Of a stretch of 64,000 nucleotides of DNA, positions 27,607-37,311 are shown piece after piece. Below the pieces are notes generated by a model, which saw only the letters and a program-made list of their open reading frames with translations, did no database searches and had not been told where the DNA came from. The position numbers and the translations under genes were made by a program. The stretch's first letter is position 1, and every line of letters begins with the position of its first letter. The stretch covers positions 1-64,000 of the forward strand of contig CANDKR010000003.1 in NCBI GenBank assembly GCA_947385375.1. The letters are read 5' to 3'. The DNA comes from an uncultured Clostridia bacterium (GTDB lineage Bacteria > Bacillota > Clostridia > TANB77 > CAG-508).

Positions 27607-28839
27607 TTGGCAATAGGAGATATAATCGTTGGTATCGATATTGGAACCTCTAAGGTCAGCACAGTTGTCGGAGAAGTAAATAATTTCAATCAAATTGAGA
27701 TTATTTGCAGTACAAGTAGCAGATGTTCAGCTATAAAAAAGGGTAAAATAGTTAATAATGATGATTTAAGTACAGCTATTGCAAAGACAATAAAAGAAGC
27801 AGAAGATATTTCAAATTTAAAGATAAATTCTGCATATACTACAATACCGGGTAAGTACATAACGATTGTGCAAAACAGTATCGTAAAAGAAGCAAAAGAC
27901 AAGCTTGCTGGAATATCTATCAAAGATGTTACTTCAGCAATAATACAGGTTAGAGACATAGAAGTTCCAGATGATAAAGTGCTAGTTGATGTAGTGCCAG
28001 ACAAGTTCATATTAGAAGATGGCAAAGCAATAGATGACCCAGTCGGAAAATTTAGTGCAAGCTTTACTCTAACAGCACAAATTATTCTAGCTGAAAAAGA
28101 GTATGTAAAGCAAATTACATCTATATTTAAAAAGGCTGGAGTGGAGATAGATGGAACAATTCCAATTACACTTGCAGAGAGAAATTTAGTGCTTGACACA
28201 AATGAGCTAAATGATAATGTTATGCTATTAGATATAGGTGCTGGAAATACAGATATAGGTGTATTTAATGGTAACTCATTTATATACACAAACACAATAA
28301 ACCTTGGTGGCGACAATATAACAAGTGATATTTCGTATGTACTTAATATTTCACCAGAGGAATCAGATAAGCTAAAAAGACAGTATGGATTAGCTTTAAA
28401 ATCTTTTATTGATAATGATAATAATATAGTTTTAAATACTTGCAAAGATGTAGGGGATAAGAATAAGACAATTAAGAGTTCTGACTTAGTTGAGATTATA
28501 GAAGCAAGGATTGAAGAGATTTTTACATTAGTTAATAAAGATATTACTTCACACGGGATAAAATCAAATATTAATAATGTAGTTTTAACTGGAGAAGGGA
28601 TAGTTAATATAAACAAAAGTGATATGGCAGGAAAGATTATATTAAATATTCCAGTTAAGATTTCTACTGGTAGATTGATTAGTACGATTAAATCAACATA
28701 TAGAACAAGCTATGCTTTAGTTAGATATATAGCTGCAAGACCTTATGCCAAAACGGTTTCAAGTAGCATAGATGTTAAGACAGAAAATAATTTTTGGAAA
28801 ACGGCTTTAGAAAAAGTAAAAGACTTTTTCTATACATAA
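27607..28839 (+). CDS. ftsA: Cell division protein FtsA
   Basis: Actin-like protein tethering FtsZ to the membrane. Motifs: IIVGIDIGTSKVSTVVGE (phosphate 1), MLLDIGAGNTDIGVF (phosphate 2), VVLTGEGIVNI (adenosine). Ends in an amphipathic helix with NFWKTALEKVKDFFYT, the membrane-targeting sequence. Start TTG 27607 gives 7-base spacing to GGAGG (27595-27599); TTG 27601 is only one base from it. Confidence 0.93.
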   Translation: MAIGDIIVGIDIGTSKVSTVVGEVNNFNQIEIICSTSSRCSAIKKGKIVNNDDLSTAIAKTIKEAEDISNLKINSAYTTIPGKYITIVQNSIVKEAKDKLAGISIKDVTSAIIQVRDIEVPDDKVLVDVVPDKFILEDGKAIDDPVGKFSASFTLTAQIILAEKEYVKQITSIFKKAGVEIDGTIPITLAERNLVLDTNELNDNVMLLDIGAGNTDIGVFNGNSFIYTNTINLGGDNITSDISYVLNISPEESDKLKRQYGLALKSFIDNDNNIVLNTCKDVGDKNKTIKSSDLVEIIEARIEEIFTLVNKDITSHGIKSNINNVVLTGEGIVNINKSDMAGKIILNIPVKISTGRLISTIKSTYRTSYALVRYIAARPYAKTVSSSIDVKTENNFWKTALEKVKDFFYT

Positions 28840-28892
28840 AAAAGTTTTTAATTTTTAAATATTAATTATATTGTTTGAGGAGGAAATACCAT

Positions 28893-30035
28893 ATGATTAT
28901 GGATAATGAGGAACTAAATTATATGATGGACGGAACAGCAACTATTAAAGTAATAGGAGTTGGTGGTGCCGGAAATAATGCAGTAAACAGAATGATTGAA
29001 GCAGGAATAAGAAATGTAGAGTTTATAGCAGTAAACACAGATAGACAAACTCTTAATACTTCAAGAGCAGGATCTAAAATCCAAATTGGTGAGAAAATCA
29101 CAAGAGGTTTAGGAGCAGGAGCAAATCCAGATATAGGAGCTCAATCAGCAGAAGAGAGTAGAGCTGAAATTGCTGAAGTATTAAAAGGCGCAGATATGGT
29201 ATTCGTAACAGCTGGTATGGGTGGTGGAACAGGTACAGGTGCTGCTCCAGTAGTTGCCGCTATTGCTAAAGAATTAGGGATTTTAACAATTGGTGTTGTA
29301 ACTAAACCATTCACATTTGAAGGTAAGAAAAGATTAGCTCAAGCTGAACGTGGAATTGCTAGCTTAAAAGGTAAAGTAGATACTTTAGTTGTAATTCCAA
29401 ATGATAAATTACTTCAAGTAATTGATAGAAAAACATCAATAGTTGAAGCTTTCAGAATGGCTGATGATGTTTTAAGACAAGGTGTACAAGGTATATCAGA
29501 CTTAATTGCAGTTCCAGGTTTAATCAACCTAGATTTTGCAGATGTTAAAACAATAATGTTAAATCAAGGTATGGCACATATGGGTATTGGTACTGCTAGT
29601 GGTGAAAACAGAGCAGAAGATGCAGCTAAACAAGCTATCCAAAGTCCATTATTAGAAACTTCTATCGAAGGAGCAAAAGGTGTTATTATCAACATTACTG
29701 GTGGTACAGATATTGGATTATTAGAAGCAAATACTGCTGCTGAATTAGTTCAAAGAAGCGCAGATCCAGAAGCAAATATAATCTTTGGTACAGTTACAGA
29801 CGAGTCAATGGGAGAAGAAATTCAAATTACTGTTATTGCAACAGGATTTGAGAAAGATGAAGAAAGAAGAGCAGCACCAGGATATGAGTCAATTGTTAGA
29901 GAGGCTTATGGAAATAGAGCTAGTAGAGCAAGTGCAGCTGCTACATCTTCAATTACAGCTGTTGACACAAATTCTTCAAATGACTTAGATATACCAGCAT
30001 TCCTTAGAAAAAATAAAGGTTTAGGTGGAAAATAA
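28893..30035 (+). CDS. ftsZ: Cell division protein FtsZ (primary)
   Basis: Tubulin-like ring-forming GTPase. [11 protein letters not shown] at the N terminus, the tubulin signature [14 protein letters not shown]7 loop [11 protein letters not shown] and the C-terminal peptide [12 protein letters not shown] that binds FtsA. ATG 28893 lies nine bases after AGGAGG (28878-28883). A second, shorter ftsZ is at 40788. Confidence 0.96.
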   Translation: MIMDNEELNYMMDGTATIKVIGVGGAGNNAVNRMIEAGIRNVEFIAVNTDRQTLNTSRAGSKIQIGEKITRGLGAGANPDIGAQSAEESRAEIAEVLKGADMVFVTAGMGGGTGTGAAPVVAAIAKELGILTIGVVTKPFTFEGKKRLAQAERGIASLKGKVDTLVVIPNDKLLQVIDRKTSIVEAFRMADDVLRQGVQGISDLIAVPGLINLDFADVKTIMLNQGMAHMGIGTASGENRAEDAAKQAIQSPLLETSIEGAKGVIINITGGTDIGLLEANTAAELVQRSADPEANIIFGTVTDESMGEEIQITVIATGFEKDEERRAAPGYESIVREAYGNRASRASAAATSSITAVDTNSSNDLDIPAFLRKNKGLGGK

Positions 30036-30060
30036 TATTTAGATACATATAAGAACTTCA

Positions 30061-30091
30061 CCCACCATACACAGCTAAAGCTGTGGGTGGG
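30061..30091. repeat. IS200/IS605-type hairpin remnant
   Basis: Stem CCCACC + CACAGC with GCTGTG + GGTGGG, loop TAAA, three-base bulge ATA on one side. This asymmetric bulged hairpin with an agctaaagct core resembles the subterminal hairpins recognised by Y1 transposases of IS200/IS605 elements. No transposase is nearby. GC-richer than its surroundings. Confidence 0.45.
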
Positions 30092-30127
30092 TACCCGAGA
30101 ACCTTGTTGTTTCACAATAAAAAATGT

Positions 30128-30164
30128 AAAGAAATAATCTATTTTGTAGATTATTTCTTTTTTT
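30128..30164 (+). terminator. Terminator after ftsZ
   Basis: Perfect 14-base-pair stem AAAGAAATAATCTA/TAGATTATTTCTTT, loop TTTTG, T-run. Confidence 0.9.
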
Positions 30165-30241
30165 ATGCTTTAAAAACTGACAAGTTTTTTAGTACATAAA
30201 TAGTACAATAAAGAAAAGTAAAATTCAAAGTGGAGAAAGAT

Positions 30242-31153
30242 ATGACGATTTATTTGGATATAGTGTTTTTTGAAAATATCGCTATGAATTATCTGATACT
30301 ACTTGCAACTGCAATACTAGCAAAAGTGAAAATAAAGCCAGCAAGAATACTCTTAAGCAGTGCTTTTGGTGGATTGTATTCGATAGTAAGTTATCTAATA
30401 CCAATAAGTAATTTCCAAAATGTATTACTTAAAGTACTGGTGTCAGTTGTGATAATAAAAATAGCTTTTTGTCCACCCAAATTGAAGTTCTTAGTTAAGC
30501 AGATTATGTTATTTTATTTGGTATCCTTTACATTTGGTGGAGCTGCATTTATGCTGTTATATTTTGTAAATCCAAAAGACATTATAAGCGAAAATGGAAT
30601 TTTAGTTGGTACATATCCACTGAAAGCTACTCTTATTGGTGGTGTGATAGGAAGCTTGGTAATAGTATCTGTGGCAATTATTATAAAAGACAGGATTAGT
30701 AAAAAAGCAATGCTGTGTGAAATTGAAATTTTCTACAATGGTAAGGCAGAAAAAATAAAGTCAATGATAGATACAGGGAATTTATTGCAAGAGCCAATTA
30801 CTAAAGAAGACGTAATTATAGTTGAGAAGAGTAGTTTAAGAAAACTGGTGGATAATGATATTTTGGATAATATTGAAAACATAGTGTCAGGTAAATGGCT
30901 AGATAGTACAGATATTTATAGTTATAAGTTTAAGATTATACCATTTTCTTCACTAGGAAATCAAAATGGAATTTTACTTGGATTTAAACCAGATTATGTT
31001 CGAGTGATTGATGAGAACGAAACTATTAGAAATGATACTATTATTGGTATTTATGATGGCAAGCTTTCGAAATCAAATTTGTATAGTAGTCTAGTTGGAA
31101 TAAATATTTTAAAGGAGGAAAAGAAGGATGGCAAATTACTTAAAAAAACTTAA
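30242..31153 (+). CDS. spoIIGA: Sporulation sigma-E processing peptidase SpoIIGA
   Basis: Membrane aspartic protease that cleaves pro-sigma-E in the mother cell. About five membrane helices in the N-terminal half, then the catalytic motif [12 protein letters not shown] and GFKPDYV. ATG 30242 follows GGAGAAAG. The 3' end overlaps sigE by 26 bases in another frame, which couples their translation as in other sporeformers. Confidence 0.92.
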   Translation: MTIYLDIVFFENIAMNYLILLATAILAKVKIKPARILLSSAFGGLYSIVSYLIPISNFQNVLLKVLVSVVIIKIAFCPPKLKFLVKQIMLFYLVSFTFGGAAFMLLYFVNPKDIISENGILVGTYPLKATLIGGVIGSLVIVSVAIIIKDRISKKAMLCEIEIFYNGKAEKIKSMIDTGNLLQEPITKEDVIIVEKSSLRKLVDNDILDNIENIVSGKWLDSTDIYSYKFKIIPFSSLGNQNGILLGFKPDYVRVIDENETIRNDTIIGIYDGKLSKSNLYSSLVGINILKEEKKDGKLLKKT

Positions 31154-31865
31154 AAGTTTTGTGTGGAAAGTATTTAGGAAATATATGAAAAGGTCAGAAC
31201 TTGACACTTTTCCTGTATTTTATATAAATGGTAGCCAAACACTGCCACCACCTTTAAATAGTGAAGAAGAAGAGAAATTGCTAGAAAGGCTTAAGTCTAA
31301 CGATTTTGAAGCAAAACAAATTTTAGTAGAAAGAAATTTAAGACTTGTAGTTTATATTGCTAAGAAATTTGAAAATACAGGTATGGATTTAGAAGATCTT
31401 ATTTCAATAGGAACAATAGGACTTATGAAATCAATAAATACCTTTAATGTAGATAAGAATATAAAGCTTGCAACTTATGCGTCAAGATGTATTGAAAATG
31501 AGATTTTAATGCAACTTAGAAGAACTACAAAACTAAAATCAGAGGTTTCTATTGATGAGCCTTTGAATAAAGATAGTGATGGAAATGAGCTTTTGCTTTC
31601 TGATATTTTAGGTACAGATAATGATGTTACTTCAAAAGAAATTGAGGACGAAGTTGATAAGAAGCTACTTAAAATAGCTATAAATAAGCTTAATAAAAGA
31701 GAAAAAGAAATAATGTATTTACGTTTTGGAATAGACAGAGATGGAGAGGAAAAAACACAAAAAGAAGTGGCTGATATGCTAGGAATTTCACAAAGTTACA
31801 TCTCTAGATTAGAGAAAAAGATTATTAAGAAAATGAAGAAAGATATAATGAGCAAAACAGGATAA
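31128..31865 (+). CDS. sigE: RNA polymerase sporulation sigma factor E
   Basis: Mother-cell sigma factor made as a pro-protein. The amphipathic pro-sequence (about 1-30) ends before [13 protein letters not shown], the recognised SpoIIGA cleavage region. Regions 2 ([26 protein letters not shown]) and 4 ([18 protein letters not shown]) are intact. 245 residues. RBS AAAGGAGG lies inside spoIIGA. Confidence 0.95.
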   Translation: MANYLKKLKSFVWKVFRKYMKRSELDTFPVFYINGSQTLPPPLNSEEEEKLLERLKSNDFEAKQILVERNLRLVVYIAKKFENTGMDLEDLISIGTIGLMKSINTFNVDKNIKLATYASRCIENEILMQLRRTTKLKSEVSIDEPLNKDSDGNELLLSDILGTDNDVTSKEIEDEVDKKLLKIAINKLNKREKEIMYLRFGIDRDGEEKTQKEVADMLGISQSYISRLEKKIIKKMKKDIMSKTG

Positions 31866-31890
31866 AAGTCGAATAATGTGGTTCGGTTTT

Positions 31891-31921
31891 TGAATACAAT
31901 AAACCTTCTTTGGAAATAATG
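31891..31921 (+). promoter_or_regulatory. Sigma-F/sigma-G type promoter upstream of sigG
   Basis: TGAATA (31891-31896), 15-base spacer, GGAAATAATG (31912-31921), which fits the forespore consensus GNATA-N15-GGNNANANT. sigG is a sigma-F target in Bacillus subtilis, so the position makes sense. Confidence 0.55.
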
Positions 31922-31953
31922 TTATTAACATTATTTTAAAGGGGGTTTTTATT

Positions 31954-32727
31954 TTGATAAATAAAGTTGAAATAGCAAATACTAACACCTCTAAACTAAA
32001 AGTACTAACAAATAAAGAAAATAAAGAATTGTTTTTACAAATGAAAGCAGGGGATCCTACTGCTCGTGAGAAATTAATAGAAGGCAATTTAAGACTTGTG
32101 CTAAGTGTTATACAACGTTTTGGAGGAAGAGGAGAAAATGCTGATGATTTATTTCAAATAGGTTGTGTGGGGCTTATTAAAGCAATAGATAATTTTGATG
32201 TGAGTTTAGATATACAGCTTAGTACGTACGGAGTTCCAATGATTATTGGAGAAATTAGAAGATACTTAAGAGATAACAATATGATTAGAGTTAGCAGGTC
32301 AGTAAGAGATTTAGCATATAAGGTATTGCAGTCAAAAGAAAAGTTAACTAAGGAAAAGGGCAAAGAACCAACCGTTGATGAGATAGCAAAAGACTTAGAT
32401 GTAGACAGAGAAGAAGTGGTCATGAGTCTAGATGCGATACAAGATCCTGTATCGCTACAAGAGCCTGTATATAATGACGGTGGAGACAGTATTTATATAC
32501 TTGACCAAATTAAAGATAAGAAAAATACAGATGAGATGTGGACTGAGAACTTGACTATTTCAGAAGCTATGAAAAAGCTTTCAGATAAAGAAAAAATGAT
32601 AATTGACAAACGTTTCTTCTTAGGAAGAACACAAATAGAAGTTGCAGATGAAATTGGTATTTCCCAAGCACAAGTTTCAAGAATAGAAAAAGGTGCTTTA
32701 GAGCATATACGTAGGTTATATAAATAA
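31954..32727 (+). CDS. sigG: RNA polymerase sporulation sigma factor G
   Basis: Late forespore sigma factor. Begins INKVEIANTNTSKLKVLTN, typical of sigma-G, then region 2 (NLRLVLSVIQRFGGRGENADDLFQIG), region 3 and region 4 (EVADEIGISQAQVSRIEK). 257 residues. TTG start after AAGGGGG. It converges on ymxH with only one base between the stops and no visible terminator. Confidence 0.95.
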   Translation: MINKVEIANTNTSKLKVLTNKENKELFLQMKAGDPTAREKLIEGNLRLVLSVIQRFGGRGENADDLFQIGCVGLIKAIDNFDVSLDIQLSTYGVPMIIGEIRRYLRDNNMIRVSRSVRDLAYKVLQSKEKLTKEKGKEPTVDEIAKDLDVDREEVVMSLDAIQDPVSLQEPVYNDGGDSIYILDQIKDKKNTDEMWTENLTISEAMKKLSDKEKMIIDKRFFLGRTQIEVADEIGISQAQVSRIEKGALEHIRRLYK

Positions 32728-32728
32728 C

Positions 32729-32962
32729 CTAAATATCTACAAGTATAATTTCATCACTTATACATTTTATTGATTCCCAAGGAATTGAGATACCCTCGTT
32801 TCCAAGAAAAAGTCCAAAACCTTTTGAATTACCAGGTACAATTATTGAAGTAATTGTACCTGTTTTTAAATCAGCAGTAACATCTTGCACATAGCCTAAA
32901 CGTGTACCATCTTTTATATTTATAACTTCTTTTTTTCTAAAATCTAATCCTTTTGAATTCAT
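32729..32962 (-). CDS. ymxH: YlmC/YmxH-family PRC-barrel protein
   Basis: 77-residue PRC-barrel domain protein (KEVINIKDGTRLGYVQDVTAD ... GFGLFLGNEGISIPW). The family is widespread in sporeformers, usually near sigG or division genes; function unknown. GGAGGGA precedes the ATG on the minus strand. Its 3' end meets sigG tail to tail. Confidence 0.88.
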   Translation of the reverse strand: MNSKGLDFRKKEVINIKDGTRLGYVQDVTADLKTGTITSIIVPGNSKGFGLFLGNEGISIPWESIKCISDEIILVDI

Positions 32963-33065
32963 ATAAAATCCCTCCGATAAAGCTTATGATTTTTAAAATA
33001 AAATATGTATAGAGATGTTAAATTATGGCAAAAATATATATGAATTTATTGTTAGGGAGTTTGTT

Positions 33066-33374
33066 ATGAGTAAAATGAAAAATATGGTTATTGTTAAAAA
33101 TGTTAATTCAAATTTGGTAGAAGAGGCTATTGTTGTTTTCAAAGAGAATGTGAAAATAAAAGAGGAAAATTTTATTAAATATACTAACTTAGGTGGCGAT
33201 CAAAAAGCCTTAAAAAACGATTTGTGTGTGAAAGAGGCAGAGGTAATTGTAAATGATTATATTACTCAAATAGAAAATAGGACAAAAGAGGAAAGATTAA
33301 CAAAAAAATGTAAATACTTAAAAGTTATTAATATTGCGCTAGTTATTGTGGCAATATTTTTTGCACTTGTATAA
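33066..33374 (+). CDS. Small protein with C-terminal membrane helix, unknown
   Basis: 102 residues. N-terminal about 75 residues form a mixed alpha/beta cytoplasmic region (MVIVKNVNSNLVEEAIVVFKENVKI). The C terminus is a single hydrophobic helix (YLKVINIALVIVAIFFALV), so it is likely tail-anchored. ATG 33066 is chosen because AGGGAG lies seven bases upstream. No family recognised. Confidence 0.6.
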   Translation: MSKMKNMVIVKNVNSNLVEEAIVVFKENVKIKEENFIKYTNLGGDQKALKNDLCVKEAEVIVNDYITQIENRTKEERLTKKCKYLKVINIALVIVAIFFALV

Positions 33375-33440
33375 AAAAGGAATATTTGTAAACCTATTAT
33401 AATATATTTTAGAAAGTTCTAAAAGAAAGGAATAGGAAAA

Positions 33441-34292
33441 GTGGAAAGAGTTTTAAATGGTGACGATAAAATTCGTAGGGCAGAAGAAATATATTATAGA
33501 AGAAAGATGGGATTGCCAGCTAGTGCGAGAAATTTTGAGCCTGAAAAGAAGAGTTATTTAGGAAGCAAGATTTTTTTAGAGATTTTAATAATTTTGAATA
33601 TATCTATAATTGTAGTAGCAATTCAAAATAAAGAGTTTATTTTTACAAAAGAGTTTTTAGGTCTTATGTCAGAATATAATATGAATTTGACAGAGAGTAT
33701 AAAAGGAATGATAAGTGAAGATAATAACCTGAAACAAAATGTTACAAGCGAAAATTCAGTAGACAATAACGAAGTACAACAAGAAGTAAAAGAACAACCA
33801 GTAGAGCCAGAACCACAAGTGCAAGAAGGGGTGGTACCAAATGAAGATAGTGTCAGTTCCTTAAGTCAAATGGATTTAGATATTGAAGAGATAAATAGAA
33901 GTTACAGTTTTCAAAAACCACTGGATATAGAGGGAACTGTAACTTCTCCATTTGGAAGCCGTGAGTCTGTTTATCAAAATGTTACTGGTTATCATACAGG
34001 AATAGATATAGGAGCAGATAAAGGAACAAGTATAAAAGCTGCACATGAGGGGTATGTAATATTAACTTCAAGTAAAGGCGATTATGGAAAACATATAAAA
34101 ATAGAAAATGGATATTTACAAACTTTATATGCTCATTGTTCTAAAATTCTTGTAAAAGAGGGAGAGTATGTAAATGTTGGACAAGAAATCGCAAAAGTTG
34201 GTAGTACAGGAAATTCCACTGGACCACATTTACATTTCGAAATGCGTTATAGTGAGCGATTTGTAGACCCTGCACGAATTATATCATTTTAG
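33441..34292 (+). CDS. M23-domain membrane protein, SpoIVFA/SpoIIQ-like
   Basis: One membrane helix near residues 45-62 (IFLEILIILNISIIVVAI), a Glu/Pro linker, then a LytM (M23) domain from about 165: GYHTGIDIGADKG, YAHCSKI and GPHLHFEMR. The zinc ligands appear intact. The next gene encodes an M50 protease (SpoIVFB type), which makes this the SpoIVFA position; SpoIVFA in Bacillus has a degenerate LytM domain. Start GTG at 33441 after AAAGGAATAGG. Confidence 0.8.
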   Translation: MERVLNGDDKIRRAEEIYYRRKMGLPASARNFEPEKKSYLGSKIFLEILIILNISIIVVAIQNKEFIFTKEFLGLMSEYNMNLTESIKGMISEDNNLKQNVTSENSVDNNEVQQEVKEQPVEPEPQVQEGVVPNEDSVSSLSQMDLDIEEINRSYSFQKPLDIEGTVTSPFGSRESVYQNVTGYHTGIDIGADKGTSIKAAHEGYVILTSSKGDYGKHIKIENGYLQTLYAHCSKILVKEGEYVNVGQEIAKVGSTGNSTGPHLHFEMRYSERFVDPARIISF

Positions 34293-34301
34293 GAGTTGCT
34301 T

Positions 34302-34919
34302 ATGAAAATTGAGATAGATTTGAAGATTATTTTACTTATATTACTTTTCGTTTTTACGTCACAAATAGAGATTTATGGGATTTTTATTCTATTTATTTTC
34401 TTACACGAACTAGCACATATTGTAGTAGGGCTTTGCTTCGGGTTAAAGGTATCTAGTATAAATATGAATCTTTTCGGGTTTTCGACAGAGTTATATACTT
34501 ATAAAAATAGGAAAAGCTACATAAAGATAATTACATATTTAGCAGGACCGATTTTTAATTTGATATGTGCATTATTTTTCTATTATAGCAATGTTCAAGG
34601 TGAAATGGGAACTAATATAATATATACTAATTTTTTGCTTTGCATTTTTAATTTGTTACCAGTTTTGCCATTAGATGGTGGGAAAATTTTGAAAGAGGTT
34701 TTAAAAAATTACTTAGGTAATAAAAATGCAAGTATAGTAATGAATATTGTGACAAAAGTATTCTTGATTGCAATAAGTGCAGTATATTCAGTTGCAATTT
34801 TGAAACTTAAAAATTTTGCAATATTATTTTTGATTATATATATGTGGTATTTGTACAGTATTGAAGCCAAAAAGCTTGCGACCTTAAAACGTGTATATGA
34901 AATTATTGAAAGAAGTTAA
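34302..34919 (+). CDS. spoIVFB: M50 intramembrane metalloprotease, SpoIVFB-like
   Basis: Zinc protease cleaving pro-sigma-K or a similar substrate within the membrane. HELAHI at about residue 40 and the second-ligand motif LPLDGGKIL near 126, inside a run of hydrophobic helices. 205 residues, short like the sporulation members of family M50. ATG 34302 follows TAGGAG; a TTG six bases earlier is too near it. Overall context with sigE/sigG supports a sporulation role. Confidence 0.83.
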   Translation: MKIEIDLKIILLILLFVFTSQIEIYGIFILFIFLHELAHIVVGLCFGLKVSSINMNLFGFSTELYTYKNRKSYIKIITYLAGPIFNLICALFFYYSNVQGEMGTNIIYTNFLLCIFNLLPVLPLDGGKILKEVLKNYLGNKNASIVMNIVTKVFLIAISAVYSVAILKLKNFAILFLIIYMWYLYSIEAKKLATLKRVYEIIERS

Positions 34920-34993
34920 TTTAAAAAATGTATTGAAATAAAATAATTTTAATAGTAAAATAATCTTAAGATTATTTGAAAGGCTATATAGTT

Positions 34994-35584
34994 ATGAATT
35001 TGAAAAATCAAAAAGGTATAACAATGGTTGCAGAAGTACTAACAATGGTTATTTTTGTGCTTCTAATTGGTACAATTACATATAGTTCGATGTCAAGTTT
35101 TGATGTTAGAGATTTAAATAATATGTATGCTGATATTTTAACAATACAAGAAAAAGCAACGAATTATTATTTGAAATATGGTGAAGCTCCAATTGATACT
35201 TCAAAAAATGTTGCGATAAATCTACTTCCAGGAGATTTTATTGCAAATCCAAACGATGCTGAAAATGAGTATTATGTTGTGGATTTTACAAAATTACTTA
35301 ATGTTTCTTTAAATAGAGAAGTAACAGATCCAGAACTTATAGATCTTTCAGGCGAAAGCGGGCTTATAGGATTAAATAAAGAAGGAAAAGAACAAGAATT
35401 TTACTTTATAAATGCGAAAACACTTACTGTTTATAATAGTGTAGGTGTTGAGATTGATGGTTTGATAAATAGAGAATTAGATGATGAAGGAAATACAGTT
35501 TATACTGACGAAACTCAAATTCATTATACTTTACCATCAAATTATTCAAACATAAATAAAATACAAGTTGAAAATTATAGATAG
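34994..35584 (+). CDS. Prepilin-like protein
   Basis: N terminus MNLKNQKG-ITMVAEVLTMVIFVLLIGT looks like a class III prepilin: short basic leader ending in Gly, then hydrophobic helix with a Glu at mature position 6 (canonical position 5). The rest (about 170 residues) is soluble with no recognised family. No pilus assembly genes are adjacent. Alternative: a simple single-pass membrane protein. Confidence 0.55.
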   Translation: MNLKNQKGITMVAEVLTMVIFVLLIGTITYSSMSSFDVRDLNNMYADILTIQEKATNYYLKYGEAPIDTSKNVAINLLPGDFIANPNDAENEYYVVDFTKLLNVSLNREVTDPELIDLSGESGLIGLNKEGKEQEFYFINAKTLTVYNSVGVEIDGLINRELDDEGNTVYTDETQIHYTLPSNYSNINKIQVENYR

Positions 35585-35605
35585 AGCTTAAGCTCTATCT
35601 TTTTT
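35580..35605 (+). terminator. Terminator after the prepilin-like gene
   Basis: Perfect palindrome GATAGAGCTT/AAGCTCTATC with six T; overlaps the stop codon at 35582-35584. Confidence 0.88.
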
Positions 35606-35634
35606 ATAATTTTGGAAAACTTTTTTTATTTTGA

Positions 35635-35665
35635 ATTGTATTATAGTATGAAAATATAATACAAT
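35635..35665. promoter_or_regulatory. 31-base inverted repeat, candidate operator
   Basis: Arms ATTGTATTATA and TATAATACAAT are perfect reverse complements over 11 bases with a nine-base spacer. Each arm contains TATAAT in one orientation. It lies 36 bases before the ECF sigma gene and is a plausible binding site for a dimeric regulator. Confidence 0.55.
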
Positions 35666-35700
35666 GGGCAGATTGCTATAAAATAAAAGGAGAAATAAGT

Positions 35701-37311
35701 ATGGAATTAGAGGAAGATAAAATTTTATATAAAGAGTTTCTTGCTGGAAATAATTTAGCTTTTGATACATTAATGGGAAAATATAGGACAAATTTAGTTT
35801 ATTTCATTTTTAAGTATGTGAGAAGTCTAGATGTAGCAGAAGATATTTTTCAAGATGTTATGTTATATGTGCTAGAAAAGAAAGAGCAATATAATTTTGA
35901 TTATTCATTTAAAGCGTATTTATATATGATAGCAAAATCTCGTGCTATTAATTATGTAAAAGAGCATCAGAAGAGAAATATAGTGGGAATTAATGAAAGC
36001 ACTTTCGTTGAAGAGAAATTGCTAGAAGATATCGTTGAAAATAAGGAAAGAAAAAATACACTTAGTATTATTATAAATGGATTAAGCCCTGAATATAAAA
36101 TGGTTGTATATTTATGTATGATAGAAGAATTATCTTACGAAGAAGCAGGAGCTATAATGGGCAAGACTGTGGGTCAAATAAAAAATTTAGTACATAGGGC
36201 AAGAGTTAAGTTAAGGAAAAAGCTGTTAGAAGAAAAACTTGTAGAAATAAGAAATAATAAAACAATTAAATTATTTGTTTCTATTTTAATTTTAATATTT
36301 ATTACAGCTAGTGTCGTATATGCAATAACGAATTATATGAATAATAAAAAACGAGCAACTCTAACTCCTAGCTTTATTGGTGAAGTAAGTAATATGGACT
36401 TTAATACTTTATGGATAGGAAGTTTTCAACTAGCGTGGAACGAATTGAAAGATATTGAAGGACAAGATATAGAATTTGAAGAAGATAATACGAAATTATT
36501 AGAAGCTTTGAATAAATCTACTTTTTCAAAAGATATGATATCAGAAGATAGCTATTATGTAAAAGTGGGAAAGACTACAGAAAATTTAAAAAATGAAATA
36601 GAAAATGATTTGCTAAAAAGAAATTTTAATAATGATTTATTAGATAGAGTGGATTTTTCAGAGGATTTTAATAGTTATACTATTTATTCTATAATAAATA
36701 AAGAGTTTGAGTTTTTGCAACCATTTGACAGACTTCCTGATAATTATTTTGGGGATAATAGAGAACAAAAGGTGAAATATTTTGGAGTAAATACAGATAG
36801 TGATACTAAGTTATTAGAAAATTTTGAAATTATATTTCATGATAATAATGAAAGTTTTGCTGTTAAGTTATTGACAAAAACTAATGAAGAATTGCTATTA
36901 TTGAAAACAGAGCAGACAGGAAGCTTTAGTCAATTATATGCATATTTAGAAGAACACACAAAAAAGTATGATGGAAGGAAAGAATTACAAGAAGGAGATA
37001 CTTTATATGTTCCATATATAGAAATTGATACAATTATAAACTATGATGAGTTATGTGGCAAATTTATAAAAGGTACTAAAGGTGCATATATACAAAGTGC
37101 TTTACAAAATGCAAAGTTTTACTTAAATGAAAAAGGTGGAAAGTTATCAAGTGAAGCTTCTGTTGTTGAAGCTACATTACTTGCTTATATGTATCCATTA
37201 GATTTTGATTTTAATTCGACTTTTTATATTTTTATGAAAGAAAAAGATAAAGTAGAGCCATATATGGCTTTAAAAGTTGATAATATTGATATATTAGTGG
37301 AAGAAGGATAG
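35701..37311 (+). CDS. ECF sigma factor fused to a membrane helix and large extracytoplasmic domain
   Basis: Residues 1-185 form an ECF-type sigma factor: region 2 (YIFKYVRSLDVAEDIFQDV) and region 4 (LSYEEAGAIMGKTVGQIKNLVHRAR). A single membrane helix follows at about 197-219 (LFVSILILIFITASVVYAI). About 315 residues lie beyond. They contain QNAKFYLNEKGGKLSSEAS and a hydrophobic strand before the end (FNSTFYIFMKEKD), which is reminiscent of the serpin hinge region; this is weak. The topology suggests a self-contained transmembrane sensor-regulator. Confidence 0.75.
   Translation: MELEEDKILYKEFLAGNNLAFDTLMGKYRTNLVYFIFKYVRSLDVAEDIFQDVMLYVLEKKEQYNFDYSFKAYLYMIAKSRAINYVKEHQKRNIVGINESTFVEEKLLEDIVENKERKNTLSIIINGLSPEYKMVVYLCMIEELSYEEAGAIMGKTVGQIKNLVHRARVKLRKKLLEEKLVEIRNNKTIKLFVSILILIFITASVVYAITNYMNNKKRATLTPSFIGEVSNMDFNTLWIGSFQLAWNELKDIEGQDIEFEEDNTKLLEALNKSTFSKDMISEDSYYVKVGKTTENLKNEIENDLLKRNFNNDLLDRVDFSEDFNSYTIYSIINKEFEFLQPFDRLPDNYFGDNREQKVKYFGVNTDSDTKLLENFEIIFHDNNESFAVKLLTKTNEELLLLKTEQTGSFSQLYAYLEEHTKKYDGRKELQEGDTLYVPYIEIDTIINYDELCGKFIKGTKGAYIQSALQNAKFYLNEKGGKLSSEASVVEATLLAYMYPLDFDFNSTFYIFMKEKDKVEPYMALKVDNIDILVEEG

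Noticed and set aside
27690-28616. Antisense 308-codon frame opposite ftsA
   Set aside because: ftsA is complete on the plus strand; no ribosome binding site or recognisable motif is on the other.
31128-31153. spoIIGA/sigE overlap as another frameshift
   Set aside because: Both genes have their own start, RBS and complete domains; it is normal translational coupling.
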